Assembly: GCF_014651775.1 (NCBI RefSeq) | Contig: NZ_BMXN01000001.1 | Span: 1-64,000, forward strand | DNA from: Vreelandella hamiltonii | Lineage (GTDB): Bacteria; Pseudomonadota; Gammaproteobacteria; Pseudomonadales; Halomonadaceae | Reading direction: 5' to 3' | Length of the DNA: 64,000 bases | In this document: positions 1 through 7,617 of the stretch, in pieces | How the letters are laid out: each line of letters starts with the position of its first letter | Position numbering within the stretch: position 1 is the stretch's first letter | Translations under genes and position numbers: made by a program | The notes under the pieces: model-generated | Seen by the model: the letters and a program-made list of their open reading frames with translations, nothing else | Told to the model about the DNA's origin: nothing | Databases searched by the model: none

Positions 1-2
1 GG

Positions 3-98
3 GTGGCGGCGCATACCGCACTGGAGCAACTGTTTGCGGGGGAGGTGCCAGCCTTCATGCAGCAAGAAGCCCCGACTCAGCCAACCGGTGCTGAATAG
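3..98 (+). CDS. C-terminal fragment of an unidentified protein (partial)
   Basis: An open frame enters from the left edge and ends at a TAG at 96-98, giving 31 residues that finish ...QQEAPTQPTGAE. The other two plus frames give cysteine- and arginine-rich peptides that look non-coding. The composition suits a flexible C-terminal tail. Too little is present to name a family; the main part of the gene lies outside the window. Confidence 0.4.
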   Translation: MAAHTALEQLFAGEVPAFMQQEAPTQPTGAE

Positions 99-256
99 TT
101 ACGTTCACTCTTGCAATCTGCATTTGGCTGATTCGTAAATGAGTAAACGCTAATTGTGCGGTGTGAAGCGCCTGACATGCGACTTCCCACATTGAGTGTT
201 AGGATTTATGCGAGCGCACAAAAGTGTTTACCAAGTTCATTAACCAGGGTGGTGAT

Positions 257-1879
257 ATGACGAACCATGGAGGTAAGTCGGTATTTATCGCATCAGCGAT
301 CATTATTTTCGGCTTGGTCATTATTGGTGCAGCCTTTCCAGAGGCCTTTGGCAATGCCGCCGAAACGGCACTGACAACCATCACGGAACTGTTTGGCTGG
401 TTTTATCTGTTTTCGGTGTTTGGCTTTGTGGTTTTTCTGGTCGGTCTTGCCTTGAGCAAATACGGCAAAGTACGTCTTGGCCCGCAGGACAGTACACCGA
501 GCTATAGCTTTTTTTCATGGATCAGCATGCTGCTGGCGGCCGGTTTTGGGGTAGGCCTGGTGTTCTACGGAATGGCCGAACCCATGTCGCATTACATCGA
601 ACCCCCTTACGGAGACGTTCCTGCAGAAAGCGAAGCCGCTGCCCGTTACGCCATTCAGTACAGCTATTTCAATTGGGGCATCCACCAGTGGGCGGCATTT
701 TCGGTCGTGGGACTGATCATTGCCTACTTTCAGTTTCGCAAAGGCCAGGCGGGGCTGGTGTCGTCGGTTCTCTCTTCGGTTACCGCAAAACATCCACGAG
801 TGCGCCCCTACGCGTCCTGGCTGGATGTGTTTGCGGTCGTCGCCACGGTCATGGGGGTCGCGACCTCGCTGGGGTTGGGCGTACTGCAGATGAACGGTGG
901 CTTGAACGCCGTTTTTGGCTTGCCTGAGAACGGCTGGTGGCAGTTCGTGATCCTGCTGGTGATGTTCTGTGCCTACATGGCTTCTACCTGGTCAGGGCTG
1001 GATAAAGGCATCAAGCGGCTATCCAATCTCAACATGGTGCTGTGCATCGGCTTGATGGTCTATGTGCTGGTTACCGGGCCGACGGTCGCCATTCTGGAAA
1101 CCATCACGCTGGGGATCGGGGATTATCTGCAGAACTTCATTGGCATGAGCCTGCGTATCTCTCCCTACAGCGACAACGAATGGGCCAGCAACTGGACGAT
1201 CTTCTACTGGGCCTGGGTGATTGCCTGGTCTCCTTTCGTCGGCACCTTCGTGGCTCGGGTTTCCCGTGGGCGTACGATCAAGGAGTACGTGTTTGGCGTG
1301 CTGTTCGTCCCGCCTTTGCTGGCTTGCCTGTGGATCGGCGTATTTGGCGGCGCTGCGTTGAACATGGAGCTCAACGGGGATGTGGGCCTGGCGGCGGCCA
1401 CGGAGGCGAATATCACGGTGGCGCTGTTCGAGATGTTTGCCCTGATGCCGTTTTCCGGTGTGCTGTCGGTCATTGCCATGATGCTGATCTTCATTTTTCT
1501 GGTGACCTCGGCAGACTCGGCGTCGTATATCGTGGCGCAAATGACCGATAATGGTTCCATCAATCCGCCGTTGTACAAGCGGATTATCTGGGGCGTGCTG
1601 ATCGCGGCGATTTGTCTGACGCTGATCGTGGCAGGCGGGCTCTCCGGGCTGCAGTCGGCAGCGGTGCTGTCGGCGCTACCGTTTACGTTCATTTTGTATA
1701 TGATGGTAGTCGTCCTGGTGCGCGAGCTGCGTGCCGACCGCAAAGCCATGCTGACTCAGCTGTATCGGCGTCATGGGGAAACCCCGGTGGGGGCAGATGC
1801 CTTCGAGGCCGAACTGCTGGGTGAAGAGGAGCGGCTGCGTCGTGCGCCCAATGTGGTGAATCGGCGTATCAACAGCTAG
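257..1879 (+). CDS. BCCT family osmolyte/betaine-type transporter
   Basis: A 540-residue secondary transporter of the betaine/choline/carnitine (BCCT) family, expected in the inner membrane with about 12 helices, importing a quaternary-ammonium or similar osmolyte. The family signature GIHQWAAFSVVGL lies in the first third and the TM8 motif NWTIFYWAWVIAWSPFVG in the middle. The glycine segment GFGVG before LVFYGMAEP resembles that of sodium-coupled members such as BetP. I chose ATG 257, with AGGGTGG just upstream, over the in-frame GTG at 224. The C-terminal tail is short, unlike the long regulatory tail of BetT. The TM8 aromatic box reads WVxxW where BetP and BetT have WWxxW, so the substrate need not be glycine betaine. 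A 48-residue membrane peptide follows 47 bp downstream. Confidence 0.9.
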   Translation: MTNHGGKSVFIASAIIIFGLVIIGAAFPEAFGNAAETALTTITELFGWFYLFSVFGFVVFLVGLALSKYGKVRLGPQDSTPSYSFFSWISMLLAAGFGVGLVFYGMAEPMSHYIEPPYGDVPAESEAAARYAIQYSYFNWGIHQWAAFSVVGLIIAYFQFRKGQAGLVSSVLSSVTAKHPRVRPYASWLDVFAVVATVMGVATSLGLGVLQMNGGLNAVFGLPENGWWQFVILLVMFCAYMASTWSGLDKGIKRLSNLNMVLCIGLMVYVLVTGPTVAILETITLGIGDYLQNFIGMSLRISPYSDNEWASNWTIFYWAWVIAWSPFVGTFVARVSRGRTIKEYVFGVLFVPPLLACLWIGVFGGAALNMELNGDVGLAAATEANITVALFEMFALMPFSGVLSVIAMMLIFIFLVTSADSASYIVAQMTDNGSINPPLYKRIIWGVLIAAICLTLIVAGGLSGLQSAAVLSALPFTFILYMMVVVLVRELRADRKAMLTQLYRRHGETPVGADAFEAELLGEEERLRRAPNVVNRRINS

Positions 1880-1926
1880 TCAACAGCGTCAATCATAGAG
1901 GAAGCACCAATGGAGCAGGCGTGCTG

Positions 1927-2073
1927 ATGGCCAGACAGGAACGTCACGGAGCCACGCGAAGGCAGCCCAAGGGGATGGCCTTCGACCGCTGGCTGGATCG
2001 CATCGTGACGGTGGCAGTGGTGACTGCGATGTTGGTGGGGCTTTCCGCCGTACTGGCGCACTGGCTGCTGTGA
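1927..2073 (+). CDS. small single-span membrane protein downstream of BCCT transporter
   Basis: A 48-residue ORF: a basic N-terminus (about residues 1-25, several Arg/Lys) followed by one hydrophobic helix (about residues 26-48) ending HWLL. It begins 47 bp after the BCCT stop and is followed by a strong terminator, so it is probably the last cistron of that transcript. GTG 1921 is an alternative in-frame start with GGAG at 1912-1915. A five-codon frame, ATG 1910 to TGA 1927 (MEQAC), has its own GAGGAAG and its stop overlaps ATG 1927 as TGATG, hinting at translational coupling. I recognise no family. A role as accessory subunit or stabiliser of the transporter is inference from position only. 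Confidence 0.55.
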   Translation: MARQERHGATRRQPKGMAFDRWLDRIVTVAVVTAMLVGLSAVLAHWLL

Positions 2074-2097
2074 CGAGCCCAGCGGTGTGGTGCCATT

Positions 2098-2130
2098 GCA
2101 AAAACGCCCGGCTAAGCCGGGCGTTTTTGC
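2098..2130. terminator. bidirectional intrinsic terminator
   Basis: A GC-rich stem CGCCCGGC/GCCGGGCG is flanked by A-run and T-run on either side, so it can end the BCCT transcript on the plus strand and the cyclase operon on the minus strand. The cyclase stop codon (2112-2114) lies inside the hairpin. Confidence 0.85.
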
Positions 2131-3377
2131 GTTTCGATGCGGTTTCGTCCGCGACGCTTGGCATGATAGAGCTGCTGGTCGGCGCTGCTCAGCAAGTCGT
2201 CATGACCCAAGGGGTGGTCGGGGGTGGTCGTGGCGATGCCCATGCTGGCGGTCAAGTGCGAATGCGTGGTGGAGTAGGCATGGGGGATCGCCAAGTCCAG
2301 GATTGCTTGACGCAGACAGCCGGCGATCTGCATGGCCTCTTCGGCCCCCAGGCCTGGTAGTACACAGACGAACTCTTCCCCGCCGTAACGGGCCAACAGG
2401 TCCCGGTGCGGGTTTATGCAGCCGTTGAGCGCTTCGGCCACGGCGCGCAAGGTATCGTCGCCCATGGCATGACCGTAGTGGTCGTTGAACTCCTTGAAGT
2501 TGTCGATATCGATGAATATGACCGACAAGGGCTGGTGCTGGCGCGCACAGCGCTGCCACTGCTTGGCCAGGAACATGTCGAAATGGCGGCGGTTGGCGAC
2601 GCCGGTGAGGCCGTCGTACTGTGACAACTGGTGAAGATGGTCGCGCTGCTCCAGCCCTGACTGGAATTCACGCAGCAAATGGTCGAGGCTCTCTACCAGG
2701 TGCCCCAGCTCATCGTTGCGGTGCCAGGCCAGGGTGGGTTTTGGCCACTGGCCGGGGCGAGTGGGGTCGGTATGGATGATGGCCGCATGTACCTTGAGCA
2801 GCGGGCGCGTGATGAAGAAGTGAAAGAAGACAATGACCAGGCTGCTCAATAGAAACGCTTCGATCATGCTTCTTCCCACGACGGAGTAGCCGCGTTCCAG
2901 AAACTGGCTGGCCAGATAGCTGTCATCCAGCGAGAGGACGATTTCACCGACGGTGGCTTCCGGCGCTCCGCTGCCCATGTAGTAACTCAGCGGCATCGCA
3001 TGATGAATGATATCGCCGAACAGCCGCTTGCCCAGCCAGCTGTCGGGCCGGGGGTCTTGCATGTCAAAGGCTGCCAGCGCGCGGCCGAAGTCGTCACGCA
3101 CGGCCACCTGGGCAATGTCGTTGCCATTGAAGAGCCCATAGGCAATCTGGTGTGCCAAGTCCGGGTTGAGCTGAAACGCGGCCTCGGCAGCTGCTCCGTT
3201 GACGATGGCCAGCTGTTGCGAGGTACGCTGTTTGACCTCTTCACGCATCGTGCTGGCATGGCCCACCAGCTCCAGGCTGCCTGCAATGAGGCTGATCACC
3301 AGCGCAATCATCAGGGTCAGCAGCGCCTGCTTGAGAGTGAGTCGGCCACTCATGAAGGGTCTCTTGTCAACGCTCAC
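2112..3377 (-). CDS. membrane-bound diguanylate cyclase (GGDEF)
   Basis: A 421-residue protein with TM1 at about 18-38, a periplasmic sensor segment at about 39-168, TM2 at about 170-190, a linker, and a GGDEF domain at about 250-415. The active-site signature is GGEEF at 332-336 and the metal/base motif FIDIDNFKEFND at 288-299, so it should make c-di-GMP from two GTP at the inner face of the inner membrane. The inhibitory I-site RxxD expected just before the GGEEF loop reads PHRD, so the arginine is missing and product inhibition may be weak. Translation starts at GTG 3377, overlapping the stop of the upstream binding-protein gene by 4 nt. No EAL domain. It is the last gene of a three-gene operon with two periplasmic binding proteins, which suggests that its periplasmic part receives their signal. 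Confidence 0.93.
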   Translation of the reverse strand: MSVDKRPFMSGRLTLKQALLTLMIALVISLIAGSLELVGHASTMREEVKQRTSQQLAIVNGAAAEAAFQLNPDLAHQIAYGLFNGNDIAQVAVRDDFGRALAAFDMQDPRPDSWLGKRLFGDIIHHAMPLSYYMGSGAPEATVGEIVLSLDDSYLASQFLERGYSVVGRSMIEAFLLSSLVIVFFHFFITRPLLKVHAAIIHTDPTRPGQWPKPTLAWHRNDELGHLVESLDHLLREFQSGLEQRDHLHQLSQYDGLTGVANRRHFDMFLAKQWQRCARQHQPLSVIFIDIDNFKEFNDHYGHAMGDDTLRAVAEALNGCINPHRDLLARYGGEEFVCVLPGLGAEEAMQIAGCLRQAILDLAIPHAYSTTHSHLTASMGIATTTPDHPLGHDDLLSSADQQLYHAKRRGRNRIETQKRPA

Positions 3378-4114
3378 GGCGCTGGCTCCTGTGTCGGCGC
3401 TGGGGGCGTGTCCAGATGGCGTTGCAGCAGGCGGGTGGTTTCAACACCTACGCTAGGGTGGCAAGCCAGGTACAGCGGGGCATAATAAAAGGTAAACAGG
3501 TGCTGTACTGCCAGATTCTGAGCGTTGGCCAGGTACTCGGCCGTGGCACGCCCGGTGACGATCACGTCCAGCAGTCCTGCGCCCAGGCGCGCCATGTTTT
3601 CACGTTCACTCGGGGCTCGTAGCACGGGCACACCCTGGCTCTCCACGTAATCGCCGACAGCGTCTTCCCGGAAGCTGCCCACCCGTTTGCCTTGCAGGTC
3701 CGCCAACTGAGTGGCGTCCAGCGGTACCGGCGGCGTGGCCAGACTGAAAGCCGACCACTCGTTGATGACCAATGGCCCCACCCAGAGGAACTGCTGCTCG
3801 CGTGCGGCGGTGCGCGTGGTGGAATACACGCAGTGATGGTCACGCAACTGGGCTTCGGTATAGGCGCGTGCCCAGGGCAGCAGGCGGAACTCGGCATCGA
3901 TACCGGCGTGCATGAGCGCATTACGGAGTTGCTGAGTCGCCGAGCCGACCACGACGCCCTGATCGTTGTGATAATTGAACGGAGGGTACTCTTCCGTATT
4001 GATGGTCAGTGGTGGCAAGTGGGCAAACGCAGGGGAGCTCAGCCAACCGCACAGCCACAGCATCACCATGCTGCTTCTCCAGAGGAGTCGTCGCCAACGC
4101 TGTCTAGCCATCAT
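3374..4114 (-). CDS. periplasmic solute-binding protein (SBP_bac_3 type), second of tandem pair
   Basis: A 246-residue protein with a signal peptide (cleavage near PAFA-H) followed by a family-3 type solute-binding fold. The opening strand TINTEEYPPFNYHNDQG and the ligand-clamp segment STTRTAAREQQFLWVGP are typical. It is a paralogue of the next gene upstream, sharing EEYPP-NY and TTRT..RE..F.WVGP in the same order. Its start overlaps that gene's stop by 11 nt, and its stop overlaps the cyclase start by 4 nt, so all three are translationally coupled. There is no ABC permease or ATPase gene nearby, which favours sensing over uptake. The ligand is unknown; amino acids or similar small polar molecules are usual for the fold. 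Confidence 0.85.
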   Translation of the reverse strand: MMARQRWRRLLWRSSMVMLWLCGWLSSPAFAHLPPLTINTEEYPPFNYHNDQGVVVGSATQQLRNALMHAGIDAEFRLLPWARAYTEAQLRDHHCVYSTTRTAAREQQFLWVGPLVINEWSAFSLATPPVPLDATQLADLQGKRVGSFREDAVGDYVESQGVPVLRAPSERENMARLGAGLLDVIVTGRATAEYLANAQNLAVQHLFTFYYAPLYLACHPSVGVETTRLLQRHLDTPPAPTQEPAP

Positions 4115-4892
4115 GGTATGCCTGTGTGACTGCCGAGTAAGCGTTCACCCGCTCCAGCGCCTGCTGCAACTGCGTTACCAACTGCGGGTCGGTGTCAGTG
4201 TTCAGGGCAAAGTATAGATAAGATTCGCTGAGTGTATATAAAGAAGTCACTACCTCGGCACGATAGCCTTCCTGTTCGGCGATCCAGCGAGCCACATCCT
4301 CGCTGTACGCCCATAGGTCGACCCGTTGGTGCAGCAACATGTGCAGTGCGCTGCGATTGTCGATGGCGGGGCGAATCAATCGTTCCGGGTAACCCGCCTC
4401 GATCAACGCCTGGGCGCCAATGTCTTCACGGATGACGGCCACGCTCAGGCCCTGCTGTATGGCGTCTTCCAGGGAAGTGACAGGGTGCAGGGCGCCTTCT
4501 GCCGCCAGCAGCACCACTCGGTCTCGGGCAATGGGGCCAACCCAGTGAAAGCGTGGCTCTCGGGAAGGGGTGCGAGTGGTGGAGAAGAGCACGGTATTGG
4601 GGCGGTTCAAGGCAATTTCGTAGCCTCTTACCCAAGGAAAATAACGGATGGTGTCACGCTTGAGAGGGGTGCTGGTGTGCGCCAGCATGGCCTCGAGCAG
4701 GTCCACCGAGGTGCCCTTTATCTCGCCTGCCTGGAGATAGTTATAGGGGGGGTACTCTTCGGTAATGAACGTCAACCCGGCAAGCGAGGCAGGTGGCGCA
4801 TCGGCAAACGCAGACAATGAAGCAAGGCAACTGCCCAGCCACACTGAGAGTACAGCTCCCCCTCGCTTGTTGATCAACTTGCCGAGTCCCAT
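4104..4892 (-). CDS. periplasmic solute-binding protein (SBP_bac_3 type), first of tandem pair
   Basis: A 262-residue secreted binding protein: signal peptide to about SAFA-DAPP, then FITEEYPPYNY, a GTSVDLLEAML helix, and the clamp segment STTRTPSREPRFHWVGP. It is the first gene of the SBP-SBP-cyclase operon. Known precedent is the NspS/MbaA pair of Vibrio cholerae, where a periplasmic binding protein controls a c-di-GMP enzyme through its periplasmic domain. Here there are two divergent binding proteins for one cyclase, so they may read different ligands or compete. That model is inference. A perfect minus-strand TATAAT lies 18-23 nt upstream of the start. Confidence 0.85.
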   Translation of the reverse strand: MGLGKLINKRGGAVLSVWLGSCLASLSAFADAPPASLAGLTFITEEYPPYNYLQAGEIKGTSVDLLEAMLAHTSTPLKRDTIRYFPWVRGYEIALNRPNTVLFSTTRTPSREPRFHWVGPIARDRVVLLAAEGALHPVTSLEDAIQQGLSVAVIREDIGAQALIEAGYPERLIRPAIDNRSALHMLLHQRVDLWAYSEDVARWIAEQEGYRAEVVTSLYTLSESYLYFALNTDTDPQLVTQLQQALERVNAYSAVTQAYHDG

Positions 4893-4909
4893 CCTGGTGT
4901 GTCCCTGTC

Positions 4910-4938
4910 ATTATATAATCCAGCAAAGTTAGAGTAAC
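4910..4938 (-). promoter_or_regulatory. candidate promoter of the SBP-SBP-cyclase operon
   Basis: The minus strand reads TATAAT at 4915-4910. At 17 nt upstream there is only a poor -35 (GTTACT). The -10 is perfect but the -35 weak, which could mean activator dependence. Confidence 0.35.
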
Positions 4939-5033
4939 TTGATAGCGCTGTCACCTCTATTCTGTTAACGCTTTTATGGCGGTATTGCATTTGGTGCTGC
5001 TAATCTTGAGCTTCTTTCCACGCGAGTACTTTT

Positions 5034-6380
5034 ATGCTGCCCAGTGCTGCTCCAATGGCTAAAACGCCTTACGCTTCCCGCCGGGAAATTTTCGGCTGGG
5101 CAATGTTCGATTTTGCCAATCAAGCCTACACGTTATTAATTATTACCGTGGTTTTTGGCGAGCTGTTTACCACCGTCATTGTGGGTGATCGCAATGATGG
5201 CTATCGGCTGGCCAACTTTCTTTGGAGCCTTGCGCTGGCGATCAGTTATCTGATGGTAGTGGTTAGTGCTCCCTTGTGTGGCGCGATCATGGATTACCGT
5301 GCCGAGAAAAAACGCTTTCTGTTCTTCAGCTATCTGGCCACGGTGCTGACCACCGCCATGCTCTATTTCGTGGCGCCGGGCTACGTGGTGCTGGGGTTAT
5401 TGCTGATCGTGCTGTCGAACTATGCCTACTCCATGGGGGAGTCGTTCATTGCTGCCTTTCTTCCCGAGCTGGGCCCACCGGATGCATTGGGGAGAATTTC
5501 CGGGTTTGGCTGGGCGTTAGGCTATGTGGGTGGACTGGTGGCTGCAGGTTTCACGCTGATGGTGCTGGGAGAGGCGACGGCGGATAATTTCGAGCGAATC
5601 CGCTGGGTGGGACCCTTCGCAGCCGGGTTCTTCCTGTTGGCGGCAATCCCTACGTTCCTGTGGCTGAAAGAGCGTGGCATACCGCAGCCCGCTGGCGTCC
5701 CTTACCGTCAGATTGCTCGGCAGCGGATCATGGGCACCTTTCATGAGCTGCGTTACTTCAAGGATTTGAGCATTTTTCTGGTGTCGCTGCTGTTCTCCAT
5801 GGCCGGTGTTTACATCATCATCGCCTTTGCCTTCATTTACGGTGCACAGGTCATTGGCTGGGATGAGAGCATACGCAACATCATGTTCATCATCGTCCAG
5901 GTGACTGCGGCCACCGGGGCCATCGGTTTTGGCTTTTTGCAGGATCGCCTGGGTGCCAAACGCACTTATCAGATGACCCTTGGGCTATGGATAGCCGCCA
6001 TCGTCGCCATATGGGCCACGCCGGAACTCACGGCCTGGTTGAATGGCCGTTTCGGGCTGGAGTGGCAGGCGCAGCATCTCTTCCTGTGGGTAGGCTGCCT
6101 GGCGGGCTTGAGCCTGGGCTCCAGTCAGTCCGCCAGCCGCGCCCTGGTGGGGGTCTTTTCCCCGTTGCCCAAATCCGCCGAGTTCTTTGGCTTCTGGGGC
6201 CTGGCCAACAAGCTGGCAGGCGTCATGGGGATCGTCATGCTGGGTGTGTTGCAGGCTTTGATAGGCCTGCAGGCTTCCATTCTCCTGTGTGTGGTGCTGT
6301 TCATAACGGCTATGCTGATTTGTATGTTCGTGAATGAACGCCGGGGTCGCGATGCTGCGACGGCCTGGAAAAGCTCCTGA
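5034..6380 (+). CDS. MFS transporter, UMF1/Atg22-like family
   Basis: A 448-residue integral membrane protein with about 11-12 hydrophobic segments. The N-terminal motif FGWAMFDFANQAYTLLI is characteristic of the UMF1 (Atg22-like) branch of the major facilitator superfamily, whose bacterial substrates are mostly unknown. A loop with DYRAEKKR after TM2 and the GLANKLAG segment late in the protein fit the family. ATG 5034 gives the longest frame; ATG 5055 (MAKTP) is an equally plausible start because neither has a strong ribosome site. It is divergent from the binding-protein/cyclase operon and 16 bp upstream of the protease gene, so probably co-transcribed with that. Confidence 0.85.
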   Translation: MLPSAAPMAKTPYASRREIFGWAMFDFANQAYTLLIITVVFGELFTTVIVGDRNDGYRLANFLWSLALAISYLMVVVSAPLCGAIMDYRAEKKRFLFFSYLATVLTTAMLYFVAPGYVVLGLLLIVLSNYAYSMGESFIAAFLPELGPPDALGRISGFGWALGYVGGLVAAGFTLMVLGEATADNFERIRWVGPFAAGFFLLAAIPTFLWLKERGIPQPAGVPYRQIARQRIMGTFHELRYFKDLSIFLVSLLFSMAGVYIIIAFAFIYGAQVIGWDESIRNIMFIIVQVTAATGAIGFGFLQDRLGAKRTYQMTLGLWIAAIVAIWATPELTAWLNGRFGLEWQAQHLFLWVGCLAGLSLGSSQSASRALVGVFSPLPKSAEFFGFWGLANKLAGVMGIVMLGVLQALIGLQASILLCVVLFITAMLICMFVNERRGRDAATAWKSS

Positions 6381-6396
6381 TGTCGCGAGGTAAAGC

Positions 6397-6912
6397 ATGA
6401 CGACAGCCAAGTCACAGCGAGGCGGTATCGTCATGATGCTGCTGTTCTGGGTGCTGCTGATCGCCGTGGGCACCTGGTGGATACAGGGGGGGCTCGAGCA
6501 GATGCTGTACCCCAATGCCCAGATCATGAATACGTCGCCGGAGAATGGCCCTGTCACGCTCAAGCGCAACCGTGCCGGACATTTCGAAGCGCCTGGTGAG
6601 ATCAACGGCGAAAGCGTCACGTTCTTGCTGGATACCGGCGCGACCTATGTGGCCGTGCCTGGGGAGCTGGCATCGCAGTTGGGCCTGGAGCCGGGGCGGC
6701 GCGCCTGGTTCAATACCGCCAATGGCCGGGTCGAAGGCAGCCTGACCCAGTTGGATGAAGTGGTGCTGGGCGGCATTCGCATGAGTAACGTGCAGGGCTC
6801 CATCAGCCCAGGCATGGAGCGAGATACCGTCCTGTTGGGCATGAGTTTTCTGAATCATCTGGCCATCGAGATTCGTGGTGGGGAAATGATTCTGCGTGTG
6901 CCAGAACCTTGA
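6397..6912 (+). CDS. membrane-anchored retropepsin-like aspartic protease (TIGR02281-type)
   Basis: A 171-residue protein with one N-terminal hydrophobic helix (about residues 9-27) and a single-lobe aspartic protease domain. The active-site segment FLLDTGATYVAVP supplies the D-T-G triad, and the flap/hydrophobic end LLGMSFLNHLAIE matches the family. Such proteins act as homodimers, here presumably on the periplasmic side of the inner membrane. Substrates in bacteria are largely unknown. GAGGTAAAGC precedes the ATG. Confidence 0.85.
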   Translation: MTTAKSQRGGIVMMLLFWVLLIAVGTWWIQGGLEQMLYPNAQIMNTSPENGPVTLKRNRAGHFEAPGEINGESVTFLLDTGATYVAVPGELASQLGLEPGRRAWFNTANGRVEGSLTQLDEVVLGGIRMSNVQGSISPGMERDTVLLGMSFLNHLAIEIRGGEMILRVPEP

Positions 6913-6983
6913 ACCAAACTTGTGCGCTTGCCTAACATGTGCTTAGCTAAATGCTCACGGATGCAACCCACCAAGGAGAGATC

Positions 6984-7163
6984 ATGGGTATTGAAGTCGG
7001 CGGTTTGTTAGGTTTGATTTGGCTCGTCATTGTCGTGTGGGCCATTGTCAAGGTTGCCAAGAGTTCGGCAGGCGGTCTTGCCAAGTTGCTATGGATTATC
7101 GTGCTGCTGATGTTCCCGCTGGTGGGCCTGATAGCCTGGTTCCTGCTGGGGCCCAAAGGGTAG
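6984..7163 (+). CDS. small two-helix membrane protein (PLDc_N / phospholipase D N-terminal-like)
   Basis: A 59-residue protein with two hydrophobic helices (about 4-25 and 35-55), ending FLLGPKG. The pattern resembles the PLDc_N domain that precedes phospholipase D domains but also occurs alone. The start is ATG 6984 with a strong AAGGAGAG; an upstream ATG at 6951 lacks one. It follows the protease gene by 71 bp and precedes a strong terminator. Function unknown. Confidence 0.8.
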   Translation: MGIEVGGLLGLIWLVIVVWAIVKVAKSSAGGLAKLLWIIVLLMFPLVGLIAWFLLGPKG

Positions 7164-7200
7164 CGTGCTCGACGGCTAGTACGACTGAAGGCAAGTATTG

Positions 7201-7231
7201 AAAAAGGCAGGCCCAATGGGCCTGCCTTTTT
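7201..7231. terminator. bidirectional intrinsic terminator
   Basis: A perfect 14-bp stem AAAAAGGCAGGCCC / GGGCCTGCCTTTTT with a 3-nt loop (AAT). It can end both the plus-strand PLDc_N gene and the minus-strand small ORF at 7259-7390. Confidence 0.95.
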
Positions 7232-7258
7232 GCGATCAATGCGATGGACGCGCTCGAG

Positions 7259-7390
7259 TCAGCTGTTACTATCGCTGGGTGGGGCCTTGTAATGCCCCGG
7301 GATTTTCAACTTCTCACCGTTGGGCAGATCGCGCACTTGGGTGGGTACATAAACACGCTTGATCACACTTTTTGCCTTGCCATTTTCCAT
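7259..7390 (-). CDS. small hypothetical protein, 43 residues
   Basis: An ORF of 43 codons beginning at ATG 7390 with an exact AGGAGG seven nucleotides upstream on the minus strand and ending beside a bidirectional terminator. The product is short and polar, with a middle KRVYVPTQVRDLPNGEKL and a charged C-terminus; there is no signal peptide or membrane helix. I recognise no family. The ribosome site and terminator support a real gene; function cannot be inferred. Confidence 0.5.
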   Translation of the reverse strand: MENGKAKSVIKRVYVPTQVRDLPNGEKLKIPGHYKAPPSDSNS

Positions 7391-7617
7391 GGCGATATCC
7401 TCCTGCCACATTGTCGACAGTTGCGCCTTCACATTAGCGCTTGATGGTGGAAGAATCAAGCCACCCACGGAAACGTCAGGGAGATGGGTACTGAACGTTG
7501 ATCAAAGGGCAGGCGTTACCTCGGTTTTAGGGTATCCTGAAAGCGGTCACAACCTGCGGTTGCAGAGGGGGTGTGCGGGTGACAACACAAACTGCCTAAG
7601 CGGAGTGAAGGAAAAGG

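Noticed and set aside
1876-2164. minus-strand frames opposite the small BCCT-linked ORF
   Set aside because: Arg/His/Ser-rich peptides crossing a terminator. The plus-strand membrane peptide is the better reading.
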